This document shows positions 1 through 8,597 of a stretch of DNA of 64,000 bases, piece by piece. Made by a program: the position numbers and the translations under genes. How positions within the stretch are numbered: position 1 is the stretch's first letter; each line of letters starts with the position of its first letter. Below the pieces are notes generated by a model that did no database searches, had not been told where the DNA came from, and saw only the letters and a program-made list of their open reading frames with translations. Source of the DNA: Natribaculum breve (GTDB taxonomy: Archaea; Halobacteriota; Halobacteria; Halobacteriales; Natrialbaceae); contig NZ_CP095390.1 in assembly GCF_023008585.1 (NCBI RefSeq), positions 124,001 through 188,000 of the forward strand, in the 5' to 3' direction.

Positions 1-640
1 AGGCCGGATCCGCCGTCACCGCCTCGAGGTAGTCGGCGATGCCCCGGGTGTGTTCGTCGACGTCGTCCGGGGCCTCGTCGGGTCGCTGTCCGCGTCTCGC
101 TTTCGCCTCGTTCTCGACGATCTCGAGCAGTTTCTCGAACTGGATGGGGCCGGCCCGCATCGCGTTGTCGGCGACGATCGCGCCGCCGACGGGGACCTTC
201 GATCGGACCGCCTCGAAGGCGTCGACGTACCGGTATTTCTGGTGGTCGATCAGGACGACGTCGAAGGGGCCGTCGTAGCGGTCGACGGTCTCGAGTGCGT
301 CGCCGAGTTCGTACCGGGCGACGTCGTCGTAGCCACCCTTGGCCATGTACTCGCGGGCCAACTCGAGTTCGTCCTCGTCGACCTCCGTGAGGACGACCTC
401 GCCGTCGTCGGGCAGCGCGTCGGCGAGCCAGTAGGCGGAGTAGCCGTAGCCCGAGCCGAACTCGAAGATTCGCTCGGCGTCGGTCAACCGGGCGAGCAGT
501 CGCAGGAACCCGCCGACCTCGGGGCCGACGTGGGGGAACCCCTCGGCGGCCGCGTACTCGTCCATCTCGAGTAGCGTCTCGTCCGGGTCGGGTCCGACCG
601 CGCGAACGAACCGCGCGACGTCGTCGGTGAGAACGTTCAT
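1..640 (-). CDS. O-methyltransferase, class I SAM-dependent (3' end outside window)
   Basis: The minus-strand frame opens at the ATG at 638-640 and runs off the left edge, giving about 213 residues without a stop. The glycine-rich SAM motif is visible (FEFGSGYGYSAYWL, about residues 65-78). It is followed by the acidic strand VVLTEVDEDELE and the DVVLIDHQKY segment typical of motif IV in family 3 (caffeoyl-CoA/catechol) O-methyltransferases. Full members are about 220-230 residues, so only the tail is missing. The enzyme should move a methyl group from SAM to a small catechol-like hydroxyl. The substrate cannot be read from the sequence. Confidence 0.85.
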   Translation of the reverse strand, partial: MNVLTDDVARFVRAVGPDPDETLLEMDEYAAAEGFPHVGPEVGGFLRLLARLTDAERIFEFGSGYGYSAYWLADALPDDGEVVLTEVDEDELELAREYMAKGGYDDVARYELGDALETVDRYDGPFDVVLIDHQKYRYVDAFEAVRSKVPVGGAIVADNAMRAGPIQFEKLLEIVENEAKARRGQRPDEAPDDVDEHTRGIADYLEAVTADPA

Positions 641-729
641 ACGTGGCTCGGCGGCACCGATCCACCTAATCTTTCGGATGGCGGAACGGGTGACTCGCAG
701 TTCTGTACCGTCTCGCTCGTGCGGGATCG

Positions 730-1017
730 CTATGCGTCGATCAGTACCTCCGTCGCTTTGACCACCGCGTCGACGTCGTCACCCTCGGTCAGTTCGAGTC
801 GGTCGATCGAGTTGCTCGTGATAATCGCGGCGACGGTCTGGCCGTCGTCCAGTTCGAGGACGACTTCCGCAATCGGGTCGTTCGTCTCGACTGATACTGC
901 CGGACGTAAGTCGTGAAAGGTTCTCGCCGTCCCGGAGTGGCGAGAATCTTCACACAGTTACGTCCGATAGTATGACTGTACCGTTCCAGTGAGCCTGTTT
1001 CGTGCACTCAGCGTCAT
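730..1017 (-). pseudogene. Mop/TOBE molybdate-binding protein, split by a palindromic element
   Basis: The start (ATG 1015-1017) reads MTLSARNRLTGTVQS, the classic Mop opening. The rest reads from about VETNDPIAEVVLELDDG to KATEVLIDA and a TAG at 730-732. Together they make a normal Mop domain of about 70 residues, which binds molybdate or tungstate. An 80-bp repeat (894-973) sits between the two halves and brings a TAA after a few codons. The flanks of the element both read GACTG on the plus strand. The two halves are in different frames, and removing the element with one 5-bp copy does not restore the frame, so the exact ancestral junction is uncertain. The gene is judged inactive. Confidence 0.8.
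894..973 (-). mobile_element. Palindromic MITE-like element, family 1, copy 1
   Basis: This is an 80-bp near-perfect inverted repeat. The ends are ATACTGCCGGACGTAA and the complement of ATACTATCGGACGTAA. The inner arms GATTCTCGCC/GGCGAGAATC carry one change in this copy. It is the reverse complement of the copies at 26479 and 34160 with very few differences. It is flanked by GACTG at 889-893 and 974-978. If the true ends are CT...AG, the element is flanked by TA, as in IS630/mariner elements. It interrupts the Mop gene. Confidence 0.85.
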
Positions 1018-1109
1018 GCGACGGTTCCTATCTCAGTCACGGGGTTAACGATTCGCCCGGAACTGCCAGCCCCGGCCGCCACCGCCCTGGACTCGAGCGG
1101 TGTCGGCCG

Positions 1110-2549
1110 TCAGTGCTCCGCGAGGTTCACCGAGACGTGCTTCGTCTGGAGATAGGAATCCAGCGCCTCGAGTCCCTTCTCTCGACCGATGCCGCTCTTC
1201 TTGAAGCCGCCGAACGGCGTCTGGTTCGAGTCGCCGAACCACTCGTTGACGTACACGCTTCCCGCCTCGACGTCGCGGGCGATCCGGAGCGCTCGTTTGA
1301 CGTCTCTCGAGAAAACGCCGCCGGTGAGGCCGAACTCGACGTCGTTTGCGATCTCGACGGCTTCGTCGCGGTCCGAGAACGGGACGACGGCGAGGACGGG
1401 GCCGAAAATCTCCTCGTTCGCGATGCGCATCTCGGGGTCGACGTCCGAGAACACCGTCGGCGGGACGAAGTGACCCTCGCGGTCGAGCGCCTCGCCGCCA
1501 CACTCGAGGGTCGCTCCTTCGCGGGTCCCGACGTCGACGTACCGTTGTACTTTCTCGAGGTGGGCGGCGTGGTTGAGCGGCCCCATGTCCGGGTCGTCGA
1601 CGCCGGGCCCGAGGTCGTACGACTCGGCTACCTCGACGATGCGGTCGACGAACTCGTCGTACCGTGATTCGTGGACGATCGCGCGGTCGGCGGCGGAACA
1701 GATCTGTCCGGCGTTGGTGAAGATGCCGGTGGCGATCCAGTCGACCGCTTCCTCGAGGTCGGCGTCTGGCATGACGATCGCCGGATTCTTCCCGCCGAGT
1801 TCGAGCGTGACGGGCGTGATCGTCTCGGCTGCCGACGTCATGACGGCCTGTCCCGTCGGGACGCTGCCGGTGAACGTGATGGTGTCGACGCCGTCGTGTG
1901 CCGTGAGCGCCACACCGGGTTCGGTCCCGCCGGTGACGACGTTCACGACGCCGTCGGGGATGCCGGCTTCCCGGCAGCACTCGGCCAGCTCCAGCGCCGT
2001 AAGCGGCGTCGTCGGCGCGGGTTTGACCACGACGGTGTTGCCGGCGACGAGCGCCGGTGCAACCCCGCGAGCCGTGATGTTGAGCGGGAAGTTCCAGGGG
2101 ACGATCTGTGCGCTCACGCCGTACGGTTCGCGAACGGTGAGGTTCAGCGACTCGTGGCCGAGCGGAATACTCTCGCCCTCGAGTTTGTCTGCCGCACCGC
2201 CGTAGTACTCGAAGTACCGCGCGGCACCCTCGACGTCCTGCCGTGCCTGTGACAGCGGCTTGCCCTGATCGCGACTCTCGAGGCGTGCGAGTTCCTCGGT
2301 CCGGTCCCGGAGTATCGCGCCGACTCGCTCGACGATCCGCCCGCGCTCTACGGGGGACTTCGTTCGCCAGGCCGAGAACGCGTCACTCGCGGCCGCGACC
2401 GCCCGGTCGACGTCGGCTTCGGTTCCGGCCGCCACCTCGGCGATCGTTTCGCCCGTGGCGGGATCGGTGCTCGTGAGATGCTCGTCGGACGATGCAGCGA
2501 CGTATTCGCCCCCGATGAAGAGACGGGAGTCAGTTTGCTCGTCTGTCAT
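1110..2549 (-). CDS. NAD(P)-dependent aldehyde dehydrogenase (succinate-semialdehyde type)
   Basis: The protein has 479 residues with the whole ALDH fold: the PWNFPL cofactor region, FTGSVPTGQAV (Rossmann), the general base in LELGGKNP, the catalytic cysteine in NAGQICSAADR, and the C-terminal FGGFKKSGIGREKG. It oxidises an aldehyde to the acid with NAD(P). Overall resemblance is to succinate-semialdehyde and related dehydrogenases. The start MTDEQ at 2549 is preferred over an upstream ATG at 2576. The upstream ATG lies inside a 17-bp palindrome (2568-2584) that looks like an operator. A TATA-like ttttattt stretch lies further upstream near 2625. Confidence 0.92.
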   Translation of the reverse strand: MTDEQTDSRLFIGGEYVAASSDEHLTSTDPATGETIAEVAAGTEADVDRAVAAASDAFSAWRTKSPVERGRIVERVGAILRDRTEELARLESRDQGKPLSQARQDVEGAARYFEYYGGAADKLEGESIPLGHESLNLTVREPYGVSAQIVPWNFPLNITARGVAPALVAGNTVVVKPAPTTPLTALELAECCREAGIPDGVVNVVTGGTEPGVALTAHDGVDTITFTGSVPTGQAVMTSAAETITPVTLELGGKNPAIVMPDADLEEAVDWIATGIFTNAGQICSAADRAIVHESRYDEFVDRIVEVAESYDLGPGVDDPDMGPLNHAAHLEKVQRYVDVGTREGATLECGGEALDREGHFVPPTVFSDVDPEMRIANEEIFGPVLAVVPFSDRDEAVEIANDVEFGLTGGVFSRDVKRALRIARDVEAGSVYVNEWFGDSNQTPFGGFKKSGIGREKGLEALDSYLQTKHVSVNLAEH

Positions 2550-2567
2550 GGTCGGTCTCGTCCAGTG

Positions 2568-2584
2568 GTTGGACACTGTCCAAC
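2568..2584. promoter_or_regulatory. Palindromic operator candidate upstream of the aldehyde dehydrogenase
   Basis: GTTGGACA-C-TGTCCAAC is a perfect 8-bp inverted repeat around one base, ending 19 bp before the chosen ATG. A second dyad, GCTGTA-C-TACAGC, lies at 2598-2610 inside an outer ATTGCT/AGCAAT pair (2595-2617). The position between the probable TATA box and the start fits binding by a repressor. The binding protein is unknown. Confidence 0.5.
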
Positions 2585-2789
2585 TATTCTGGCAATTGCT
2601 GTACTACAGCTAGCAATCAGGCGGCAAATAAAAAGCTATGATACTAAACTGATATTATAACCAGATGTGGTTTCAAATCTGGCGCACTATCCGCGAGATG
2701 AAACGACTAGTGATTCACCCGGCCCGTCCCGGCGTGCCGCCCACACCAGCAGATACTTTTTGAGTTTCCACATCGTCGTCACACTCGAG

Positions 2790-3236
2790 ATGTCCGCGGA
2801 CAATCCAGTCTCCGAGCACGTCGAGAACCTCGTCTACGAACCCGCACAGGTTCACGACCACGGCGTCGACCTCACGGTCGGCGCCGTCTACGACGTCGTC
2901 GCGCCTGGCCGACTCGACTTCGGCGGTGACGAACTCGAGGACGCGGACCTCGAGCCACACCCGACGACGAGACGGAATCCGGACGACGAGTACGAGTGGT
3001 GGGACCTCGAGGGCGGCCAGTACGTGATCCAGCACAACGAGTTCGTCACCGACGTCGCAGAACCGCTGTTCTTGCAGCCGCGCCACGAACTACTGGCACG
3101 CGGCGGTTCGCACCCGTCGATGCGGGTGTTCGACCACCTGCCGCTGGTGCCGTTGACCGTCGCCGACGGTGGCCTTCGCCTCAAGGAGAACGCGCGCGTG
3201 TCGACGTTAATGCCGGTGACGGTGGATCGCCCGTAG
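2790..3236 (+). CDS. dCTP deaminase/dUTPase-like protein
   Basis: This 148-residue protein starts at MSADNP. Features of the trimeric dUTPase/dCTP-deaminase fold are visible: HGVDLTVGAVYDV near the N-terminus, YVIQHNEFVTD in the middle (position of the 'y.l.p.e....t.e' strand) and FLQPRHELL. The tail (KENARVSTLMPV) is shorter than in classic enzymes, and I cannot place a clear catalytic Asp or Glu. Family members remove dUTP or deaminate dCTP. Here the fold is fairly clear and the activity is inferred. It is transcribed divergently from the aldehyde dehydrogenase. Confidence 0.6.
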   Translation: MSADNPVSEHVENLVYEPAQVHDHGVDLTVGAVYDVVAPGRLDFGGDELEDADLEPHPTTRRNPDDEYEWWDLEGGQYVIQHNEFVTDVAEPLFLQPRHELLARGGSHPSMRVFDHLPLVPLTVADGGLRLKENARVSTLMPVTVDRP

Positions 3237-3464
3237 CCGGAACCGCCATCCTGCGTGACGGTGTGTCCAGTGTGTCGGCTCGAGGGTGAACCGGTCGTTC
3301 GGACTCATCTCTGAGCCGTCTGCAGTGAGACCCGGCGCGCTTTCCGGTGACGTCGTCGCGTCCAACGGCCGATTTCGACACGTCGGGACCCGTCTCCCGG
3401 CCGGACATATATGACGATCGTCCATTAACTACATCTGCATTTGCGTGGTAGCGTATAATGTACA

Positions 3465-4511
3465 ATGGTAACAATCGATATGGAGCAACCGGAGGGTCGC
3501 AAAGAGGGCCTGCGCCGAATGCTCACGATCCGGCTGTTCGACGAGACCGCCGAGAAGCGGTTCCTCGACGGCGACATTCCTGGGTTCGTCCACCCGTACA
3601 TCGGCGAGGAGGCGGTCGCAGTCGGCGCGATCGGCGCACTCGAGCCGGACGACTACATCACCAGCACGCACCGTGGACACGGTCACTGTCTCGCGAAGGG
3701 GCTCGACCCGGAGCGGATGATGGCCGAACTGTACGGCAAACGTGAGGGCTACTGCAAGGGGAAAGGCGGCTCGATGCACATCGCGGACGTCGACGCCGGT
3801 ATGCTGGGTGCGAACGGCATCGTCGGTGCCGGACCGCCGCTGGCGACCGGCGCGGCGTTTAGCATCCAGTACGACGACCGCGACCAGGTCGCGCTGGCGT
3901 TCTGCGGCGACGGCGGCATCGCCCAGGGGCAGGTCCACGAGGCGATCAACATGGCGGCCACGTGGGACCTTCCGGTCGTCTACGTCGTCGAGAACAACCA
4001 GTACGGCGAGGGGACGCCGGTCGAGAAACAACACAACGTCGAGAACCTGAGCGACACCGCCCACGCCTACGACATCCCCGGGTTCACGATCGACGGGATG
4101 GACGTGACGGCGGTGTACGAGGCCGTCGCCGAGGCCCGAGACCGGGCCGACGCCGGCGACGGCCCAACGCTGATCGAGGCGAAGACGTACCGCTACCGCG
4201 GCCACTTCGTCGGCGACGAAGAGGAGTACCGCACCGACGAGGAGGTCGAGGGCTGGCAGCGCGAGGACGACCCGATCGAGACGTTCAAACAGCGACTCGT
4301 CGACCGCGACGAACTCACCGACGAGGAGTTCGAGCAACTCCGCGAGGAGATCGCGACGGCCGTCGACGAGGCGGTCGAGCACGCTCGAGAGGCACCGACG
4401 CCGGAACCGGACGAGGCCTACGAGGACATGTTCGCGCAACCGGCACCCGAGATACAGCACTTCGCGGCGCAGTTCCGCGCCGACGGCGGCGAGCGAGGTG
4501 ACGACCGATGA
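3465..4511 (+). CDS. 2-oxoacid (acetoin/pyruvate-type) dehydrogenase E1 alpha subunit
   Basis: The protein has 348 residues. The thiamine diphosphate motif is intact: GDGGIAQGQVHEAINMAATWDLPVVYVVENN, shown here only by its key residues GDG and NN. The substrate-site segment THRGHGH and the loop YCKGKGGSMH are also present. E1 alpha and beta together decarboxylate a 2-oxoacid, or cleave acetoin, and load the acyl group on the lipoyl domain of E2. Its stop overlaps the next start (ATGA, 4508-4511), so the two are co-translated. An AcoX-like gene follows, which favours an acetoin-type complex. The sequence alone does not exclude pyruvate or branched-chain substrates. Confidence 0.9.
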   Translation: MVTIDMEQPEGRKEGLRRMLTIRLFDETAEKRFLDGDIPGFVHPYIGEEAVAVGAIGALEPDDYITSTHRGHGHCLAKGLDPERMMAELYGKREGYCKGKGGSMHIADVDAGMLGANGIVGAGPPLATGAAFSIQYDDRDQVALAFCGDGGIAQGQVHEAINMAATWDLPVVYVVENNQYGEGTPVEKQHNVENLSDTAHAYDIPGFTIDGMDVTAVYEAVAEARDRADAGDGPTLIEAKTYRYRGHFVGDEEEYRTDEEVEGWQREDDPIETFKQRLVDRDELTDEEFEQLREEIATAVDEAVEHAREAPTPEPDEAYEDMFAQPAPEIQHFAAQFRADGGERGDDR

Positions 4512-5512
4512 CAGCACACGCAGAACTCGAGACGGAAGCGACCGACCGGATGACCGTACGTGAAGCGATCAACCAGGCCCTCCGCGAGGAACTCGAGCGG
4601 GACGAGGACGTGTTCGTGATGGGCGAAGACGTCGGCGTCATGGGCGGCGTCCTCGGCGTCACAGACGGCCTCTTAGAGGAGTTCGGAGAGAAGCGGATCG
4701 TCGACTCGCCGATCAGCGAGGCCGGACTCGCAGGTCTCGGCACCGGGGCGGCCGCGACCGGCACGCGCCCGGTCATCGAGATCATGTTCTCGGACTTCCT
4801 GGGCGTCGCCGCCGAGCAGATCATCAACCAGATGGCGAAGATGCGCTACATGTTCGGCGGCAAGATCGAGATGCCCGTGACCGTCCGAACCACCGAGGGC
4901 GGCGGGATGGGTGCCGCGAGTCAGCACTCGGGGACCATCCACACCTGGATCGCACACTTCCCCGGACTCAAGGCGGTCGCGCCGGGAACGCCGGCAGCGG
5001 CCAAGGGACTGCTGAAGTCGAGCATCCGGTCGAACGATCCGGTGTTCTTCTTCGAGAACAAGATGATCTACGAGGACAGCGGCGAGGTTCCCGTCGACGA
5101 GGAGTTCACGATTCCGATCGGCGAGGCGTCGGTCGAACGCGCCGGCGACGACGTCACCGTCGTCGCGACCCAGCGACTCGTCGGCGAATCGCTCGACGTC
5201 GCGGACGACCTCGAGGGCGACGTCGACGTCGAGGTCATCGACCTCCGGTCGCTGTACCCACTCGACACCGACACGATCGTCTCGAGTCTGGAGAAGACGG
5301 GCCGACTCGTCGTCGCCGACGAGAGTCCGCTCTCCTACGGCACCCACGCGGAAATCGCGACGCGGGCCATGGAGGAGGGATTCTTCAGCCTCGACGCGCC
5401 CGTCCAGCGGGTCGGAACGCCGGACACGCACATTCCGTTCAGTCCGCCGCTCGAGGAGGAGGTCCTTCCCAGCGGGGCCGACGTCGAAAACGCCATCAAC
5501 CGGATCGTCTGA
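4508..5512 (+). CDS. 2-oxoacid dehydrogenase E1 beta subunit
   Basis: The protein has 334 residues in the transketolase-like beta family. It shows MTVREAINQALREEL at the start, VFVMGEDVG (the Glu that contacts thiamine), DSPISEAGLAGLG, the PVTVRTTEGGG segment, and the C-terminal domain VIDLRSLYPLDTDTI with TPDTHIPFSPPLE. It pairs with the E1 alpha encoded just upstream through a 4-bp overlap. All expected blocks are present and the length is normal. Confidence 0.9.
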   Translation: MTAHAELETEATDRMTVREAINQALREELERDEDVFVMGEDVGVMGGVLGVTDGLLEEFGEKRIVDSPISEAGLAGLGTGAAATGTRPVIEIMFSDFLGVAAEQIINQMAKMRYMFGGKIEMPVTVRTTEGGGMGAASQHSGTIHTWIAHFPGLKAVAPGTPAAAKGLLKSSIRSNDPVFFFENKMIYEDSGEVPVDEEFTIPIGEASVERAGDDVTVVATQRLVGESLDVADDLEGDVDVEVIDLRSLYPLDTDTIVSSLEKTGRLVVADESPLSYGTHAEIATRAMEEGFFSLDAPVQRVGTPDTHIPFSPPLEEEVLPSGADVENAINRIV

Positions 5513-5527
5513 CTCGGGCGTTTTCCC

Positions 5528-6529
5528 GTGGCAACCATTGGACTCGTCGTCAACCCCGCAGCAGGGCGTGACATTCGTCGGCTGACCGGCGGTGCGAGCG
5601 TCGTCGACGACTACGCGAAGCGACGGATCGCCGAGTGCGTGGCCGCCGGCGTGGAGGTCGCGGCGGCCGAGTGCACGCTCGCGGTGATGCCGGACAGCGC
5701 CGGGATCGGTGCCCACGCCGTCTCGGAGGCCCCAGCGGCGGTGACGGCGGACTTACTCGAGATCCCCATCGAGGGGGAGCCGGCGGACACGCGCCGTGCC
5801 GCCGCGCGCTTTCGGGACGAGGCCGACGTCGTTGTCGTCCTCGGCGGGGACGGGACGAACCGCGACGTCGCCCACGAGGTCGGCGACGTCCCGCTCGTGA
5901 GCGTCTCGACCGGGACGAACAACGTCGTGCCGACGGCGGTCGACGGGACGGTCGCGGGTGCGGCGGCGGCGCTGATCGCGACCGGGGCGGTCGATCCCGA
6001 CGCGGTCAGCATCGACCACGGAATGGTAGAGGCGGTCGCCGACACGCCGACGGGCGAGAGTCGACTCCAGGGGCTGGCGACGCTCGGCGTCCTCGACGTG
6101 GAGTTCGTCGGCACCCGCGCGATCCTCGACCCATCGACGGTCGTCGGTGGCGTCGTCTCTCGAGCGTTCTCCGCCGAGGTCGGCCTCTCGAGCGTCGCCG
6201 GCGCGCTCACGACCCACCGTCCCGAGACGCCCGGCGGCGTCGGATTCCGACTCGGGCCGCCGGAGGCCGCCGCGGAGACAGTCCGGGCGATCGTCGCTCC
6301 CGGCGTGATCGAACGCGTCGGCGTCGAGAAGTGGCGACCGCTCGCGGCCGACGAGTCGATCCGGTTCGAGGTCGACCGCGGCGTCCTCTCGGTCGACGGC
6401 GAGCGCGAACTCGAACTCCAGAACGCGGTCGTCGACGTCGCACCGATCGACGACGGCCCCAGAATCGTCGACGTCGACGCCGTATTCGTGGCTGCAGAGG
6501 GGGCGTTGCGAACGGATCGACTCGAGTGA
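5528..6529 (+). CDS. AcoX-like ATP-NAD kinase family protein
   Basis: The protein has 333 residues and starts with GTG 15 bp after the E1 beta stop, so it is probably in the same transcript. It has the NAD kinase/diacylglycerol kinase signature VVVLGGDGTNRDVA and a following VSTGTNNVVP. The start GLVVNPAAGRD is the usual P-loop-like opening of AcoX proteins. In bacteria acoX sits in acetoin dehydrogenase operons, but its exact reaction is not well defined. Here it sits between the E1 pair and a convergent E2. Confidence 0.8.
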   Translation: MATIGLVVNPAAGRDIRRLTGGASVVDDYAKRRIAECVAAGVEVAAAECTLAVMPDSAGIGAHAVSEAPAAVTADLLEIPIEGEPADTRRAAARFRDEADVVVVLGGDGTNRDVAHEVGDVPLVSVSTGTNNVVPTAVDGTVAGAAAALIATGAVDPDAVSIDHGMVEAVADTPTGESRLQGLATLGVLDVEFVGTRAILDPSTVVGGVVSRAFSAEVGLSSVAGALTTHRPETPGGVGFRLGPPEAAAETVRAIVAPGVIERVGVEKWRPLAADESIRFEVDRGVLSVDGERELELQNAVVDVAPIDDGPRIVDVDAVFVAAEGALRTDRLE

Positions 6530-6562
6530 CCGCAGTCGTCCCGTTTCGATCCGATCTCGAGG

Positions 6563-6790
6563 TCACTCGGTCAGCGGCAACACGACCCCGAAAATAAGCG
6601 GCGAGAGAAAGCCGACGAGGAGACCGCCGACCGCCAGGTCGAAAAACAGCGTCTGTTCCCACGCCGGGATCGATTCGAAGTACGCGTTCCCGATCATCGC
6701 ACCGCCCACGCCGACGACGAACAACCCCAGTCCGAGCAGCAGTCCGCGCTTCGTCAACGTCGGATAATCGAGGGTGCCGTATCGTCCCAT
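6563..6790 (-). CDS. Small membrane protein, two transmembrane segments
   Basis: The protein has 75 residues. Two hydrophobic stretches (about residues 17-35 and 49-72) are separated by a short polar loop, with an N-terminus of MGRYGTLDYP. It lies 105 bp downstream of the E2-OsmC gene on the same strand and ends close to the acoX stop (convergent). Proteins of this kind are common in haloarchaea. No function is suggested by the sequence. Confidence 0.7.
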   Translation of the reverse strand: MGRYGTLDYPTLTKRGLLLGLGLFVVGVGGAMIGNAYFESIPAWEQTLFFDLAVGGLLVGFLSPLIFGVVLPLTE

Positions 6791-6895
6791 GCCGATAGGC
6801 TCGACGATCGATACCGTAAGTATTGCTATCTTTAGAGCGCAAAATATCGCCCCCGATTCGCTGCGTCTCGACGCGAATCCCGCTCTCCGATCTCT

Positions 6896-8521
6896 TCACG
6901 CCCGCGTCCAGTCGAGATCGACGGGGAGGTCCTCGCGCAGCAGTTCCGAGACGTGACACGTCCGTTCGCCGTTTTCGACGATCCGCCCGAGGACGTCGTC
7001 GTCCGCGTCGGCCGCGATTTCGACGTCGACGGTGACCGACTCGAGTGACCCCTCCGTCGGCTCGCCGGTCATCTCGACGTCGACGGACTCGAGGTCGACG
7101 TCGCGGATGTCCGCCTGGATGGCGATACTTCCCGAGAGGCAGGCGGCGAACGCGCCGAGGAAGTGATCGACGGGCGTCGGGGCGTCGCCGCCGCCGAACT
7201 GCGCTTCGGGGGCGAACTCGTACTCGAACGATCCCGCCGAGACCGTCCCGGCGAACTCCGGCCCCGCCGAGGCCGTCACCGACCGGTCGGGGAGCGTGAC
7301 GGCGGCCGCCTCGGTCGGCGTGACGCCCTCGAGGAGGTCCCACGGCTCCTCGACGTACTCGACGAGCGTGGCGAGGAACCGGGCAGCGTCGGCACCGTCG
7401 ACGATCCGGTGGTCGAACGAGAGGTCGAGCGGGAGCACCGGACGCACCGCGGGCTCGCCGTCGTCGCCCGGAACGACGCGTTCTTCGAGACTGTCGACGC
7501 CGAGGATCGCTACCTGCGGGGGGTTGATGACCGGATCGAACGACTCCACGCCGAGGACGCCCAGGTTCGTGACGGTGAACGTCCCGCCCCGCAGGTCGTC
7601 CATCGTGTACTCGCCCTCGAGCGCGAGGTCGGTGACGCGCCGCCGTTCGTCGGCGAGTTCGTCGATCGACAGCGACTCGACGTCGCGCATCGCCGGCGTG
7701 ACGAGCCCCTCCTCGACGTCGACGGCGATGCAGACGTGCTGGGCGTCGTAGATCCGATGGACGCCGTCCTCGTAGGTCGCGTTGAACTCGGGGTGCTCGA
7801 CAAGCGTCGCAGAGAGCGCTCGCAGGAGGACGTCGGTGACCGAGACGTCCGCCTCGAGCTGGTCGGACGCCGCCGTCGCAGCGGCACGCAACGCCGCCGC
7901 GTCGGCCGTCCGGTGTTCGGTGACGTGGACGGCCTCGCGGTAACTCTGGCCGAGTCGATCGGCGATCGTCCGGCGCATCCCGCTGAGTTCCCGCTCTTCG
8001 ACGCCGTCACCGCCCGCCGCTTGCGCCTCCTCGACGTCCTCGGCGGTGACAGCCCCCTGCACGCCCGTCCCCTCGACGGTCGCGAGGTCGACGCCCAGTT
8101 CGTCGGCCCGCTGTTTGGCACGCGGCGTCGCCTTCACGTCGCCGGCGTCTGTCGACCCCGTATCGGGTTCTGCCTCCGTCGCGGCCGACTCGGCCGGTTC
8201 GGGTGCTTCGTCGGCCTCGGCGTCGACCTCGACGTCCTCGAGGTCGCCTTCGACTTCCTGCTCGAGGTCGGACACGTCGGCGTCTTCGGGAGCCAGAATG
8301 CCGATCGGCGTGCTCGGCGGGACCGTCTCGCCCTCCTCGAGATAGGTTCGACGCAGGACGCCGTCCTCTCGCGCTTCGACCTCGCCGATGCTTTTCTCGG
8401 ATTCGATCTCCGCGATCAGTTCTCCCTCCTCGACTGTCTCCCCCTCCTCGATCGCCCACTCGAGGAGCGTCCCCTGTTGCATCTCGAGGCCGAGTTTTGG
8501 CATTCGAATGATATATGACAT
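6896..8521 (-). CDS. Dihydrolipoamide acyltransferase E2 fused to an OsmC-like domain
   Basis: The protein has 541 residues. Domains in order: a lipoyl domain (residues about 1-77, lipoyl Lys43 in IESEKSIG); an acidic linker; a peripheral-subunit binding domain (130-166); a catalytic acyltransferase domain (about 178-395, active-site FDHRIVDG with His371 and Asp375); then an OsmC/Ohr-like domain (about 420-541). Both family cysteines of the OsmC part are kept: Cys461 in AACLSGS and Cys522 in ERTCHVS. E2 passes acyl groups from E1 to CoA. OsmC proteins reduce organic hydroperoxides with thiols, often dihydrolipoamide. MPKLG at 8503 is an alternative start. There is no E3 gene in the window. 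Confidence 0.92.
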   Translation of the reverse strand: MSYIIRMPKLGLEMQQGTLLEWAIEEGETVEEGELIAEIESEKSIGEVEAREDGVLRRTYLEEGETVPPSTPIGILAPEDADVSDLEQEVEGDLEDVEVDAEADEAPEPAESAATEAEPDTGSTDAGDVKATPRAKQRADELGVDLATVEGTGVQGAVTAEDVEEAQAAGGDGVEERELSGMRRTIADRLGQSYREAVHVTEHRTADAAALRAAATAASDQLEADVSVTDVLLRALSATLVEHPEFNATYEDGVHRIYDAQHVCIAVDVEEGLVTPAMRDVESLSIDELADERRRVTDLALEGEYTMDDLRGGTFTVTNLGVLGVESFDPVINPPQVAILGVDSLEERVVPGDDGEPAVRPVLPLDLSFDHRIVDGADAARFLATLVEYVEEPWDLLEGVTPTEAAAVTLPDRSVTASAGPEFAGTVSAGSFEYEFAPEAQFGGGDAPTPVDHFLGAFAACLSGSIAIQADIRDVDLESVDVEMTGEPTEGSLESVTVDVEIAADADDDVLGRIVENGERTCHVSELLREDLPVDLDWTRA

Positions 8522-8597
8522 TAATACACGTCCGTTAGACTCAAAGCTACTAAAGCGTATGCGTCGGGCGTTCGACGCCCGGACTCGACGGAGGAAC

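Noticed and set aside
789..1007. A 72-codon frame across the split Mop gene
   Set aside because: It reads the wrong frame of both Mop halves and the palindromic element, giving no sensible protein.
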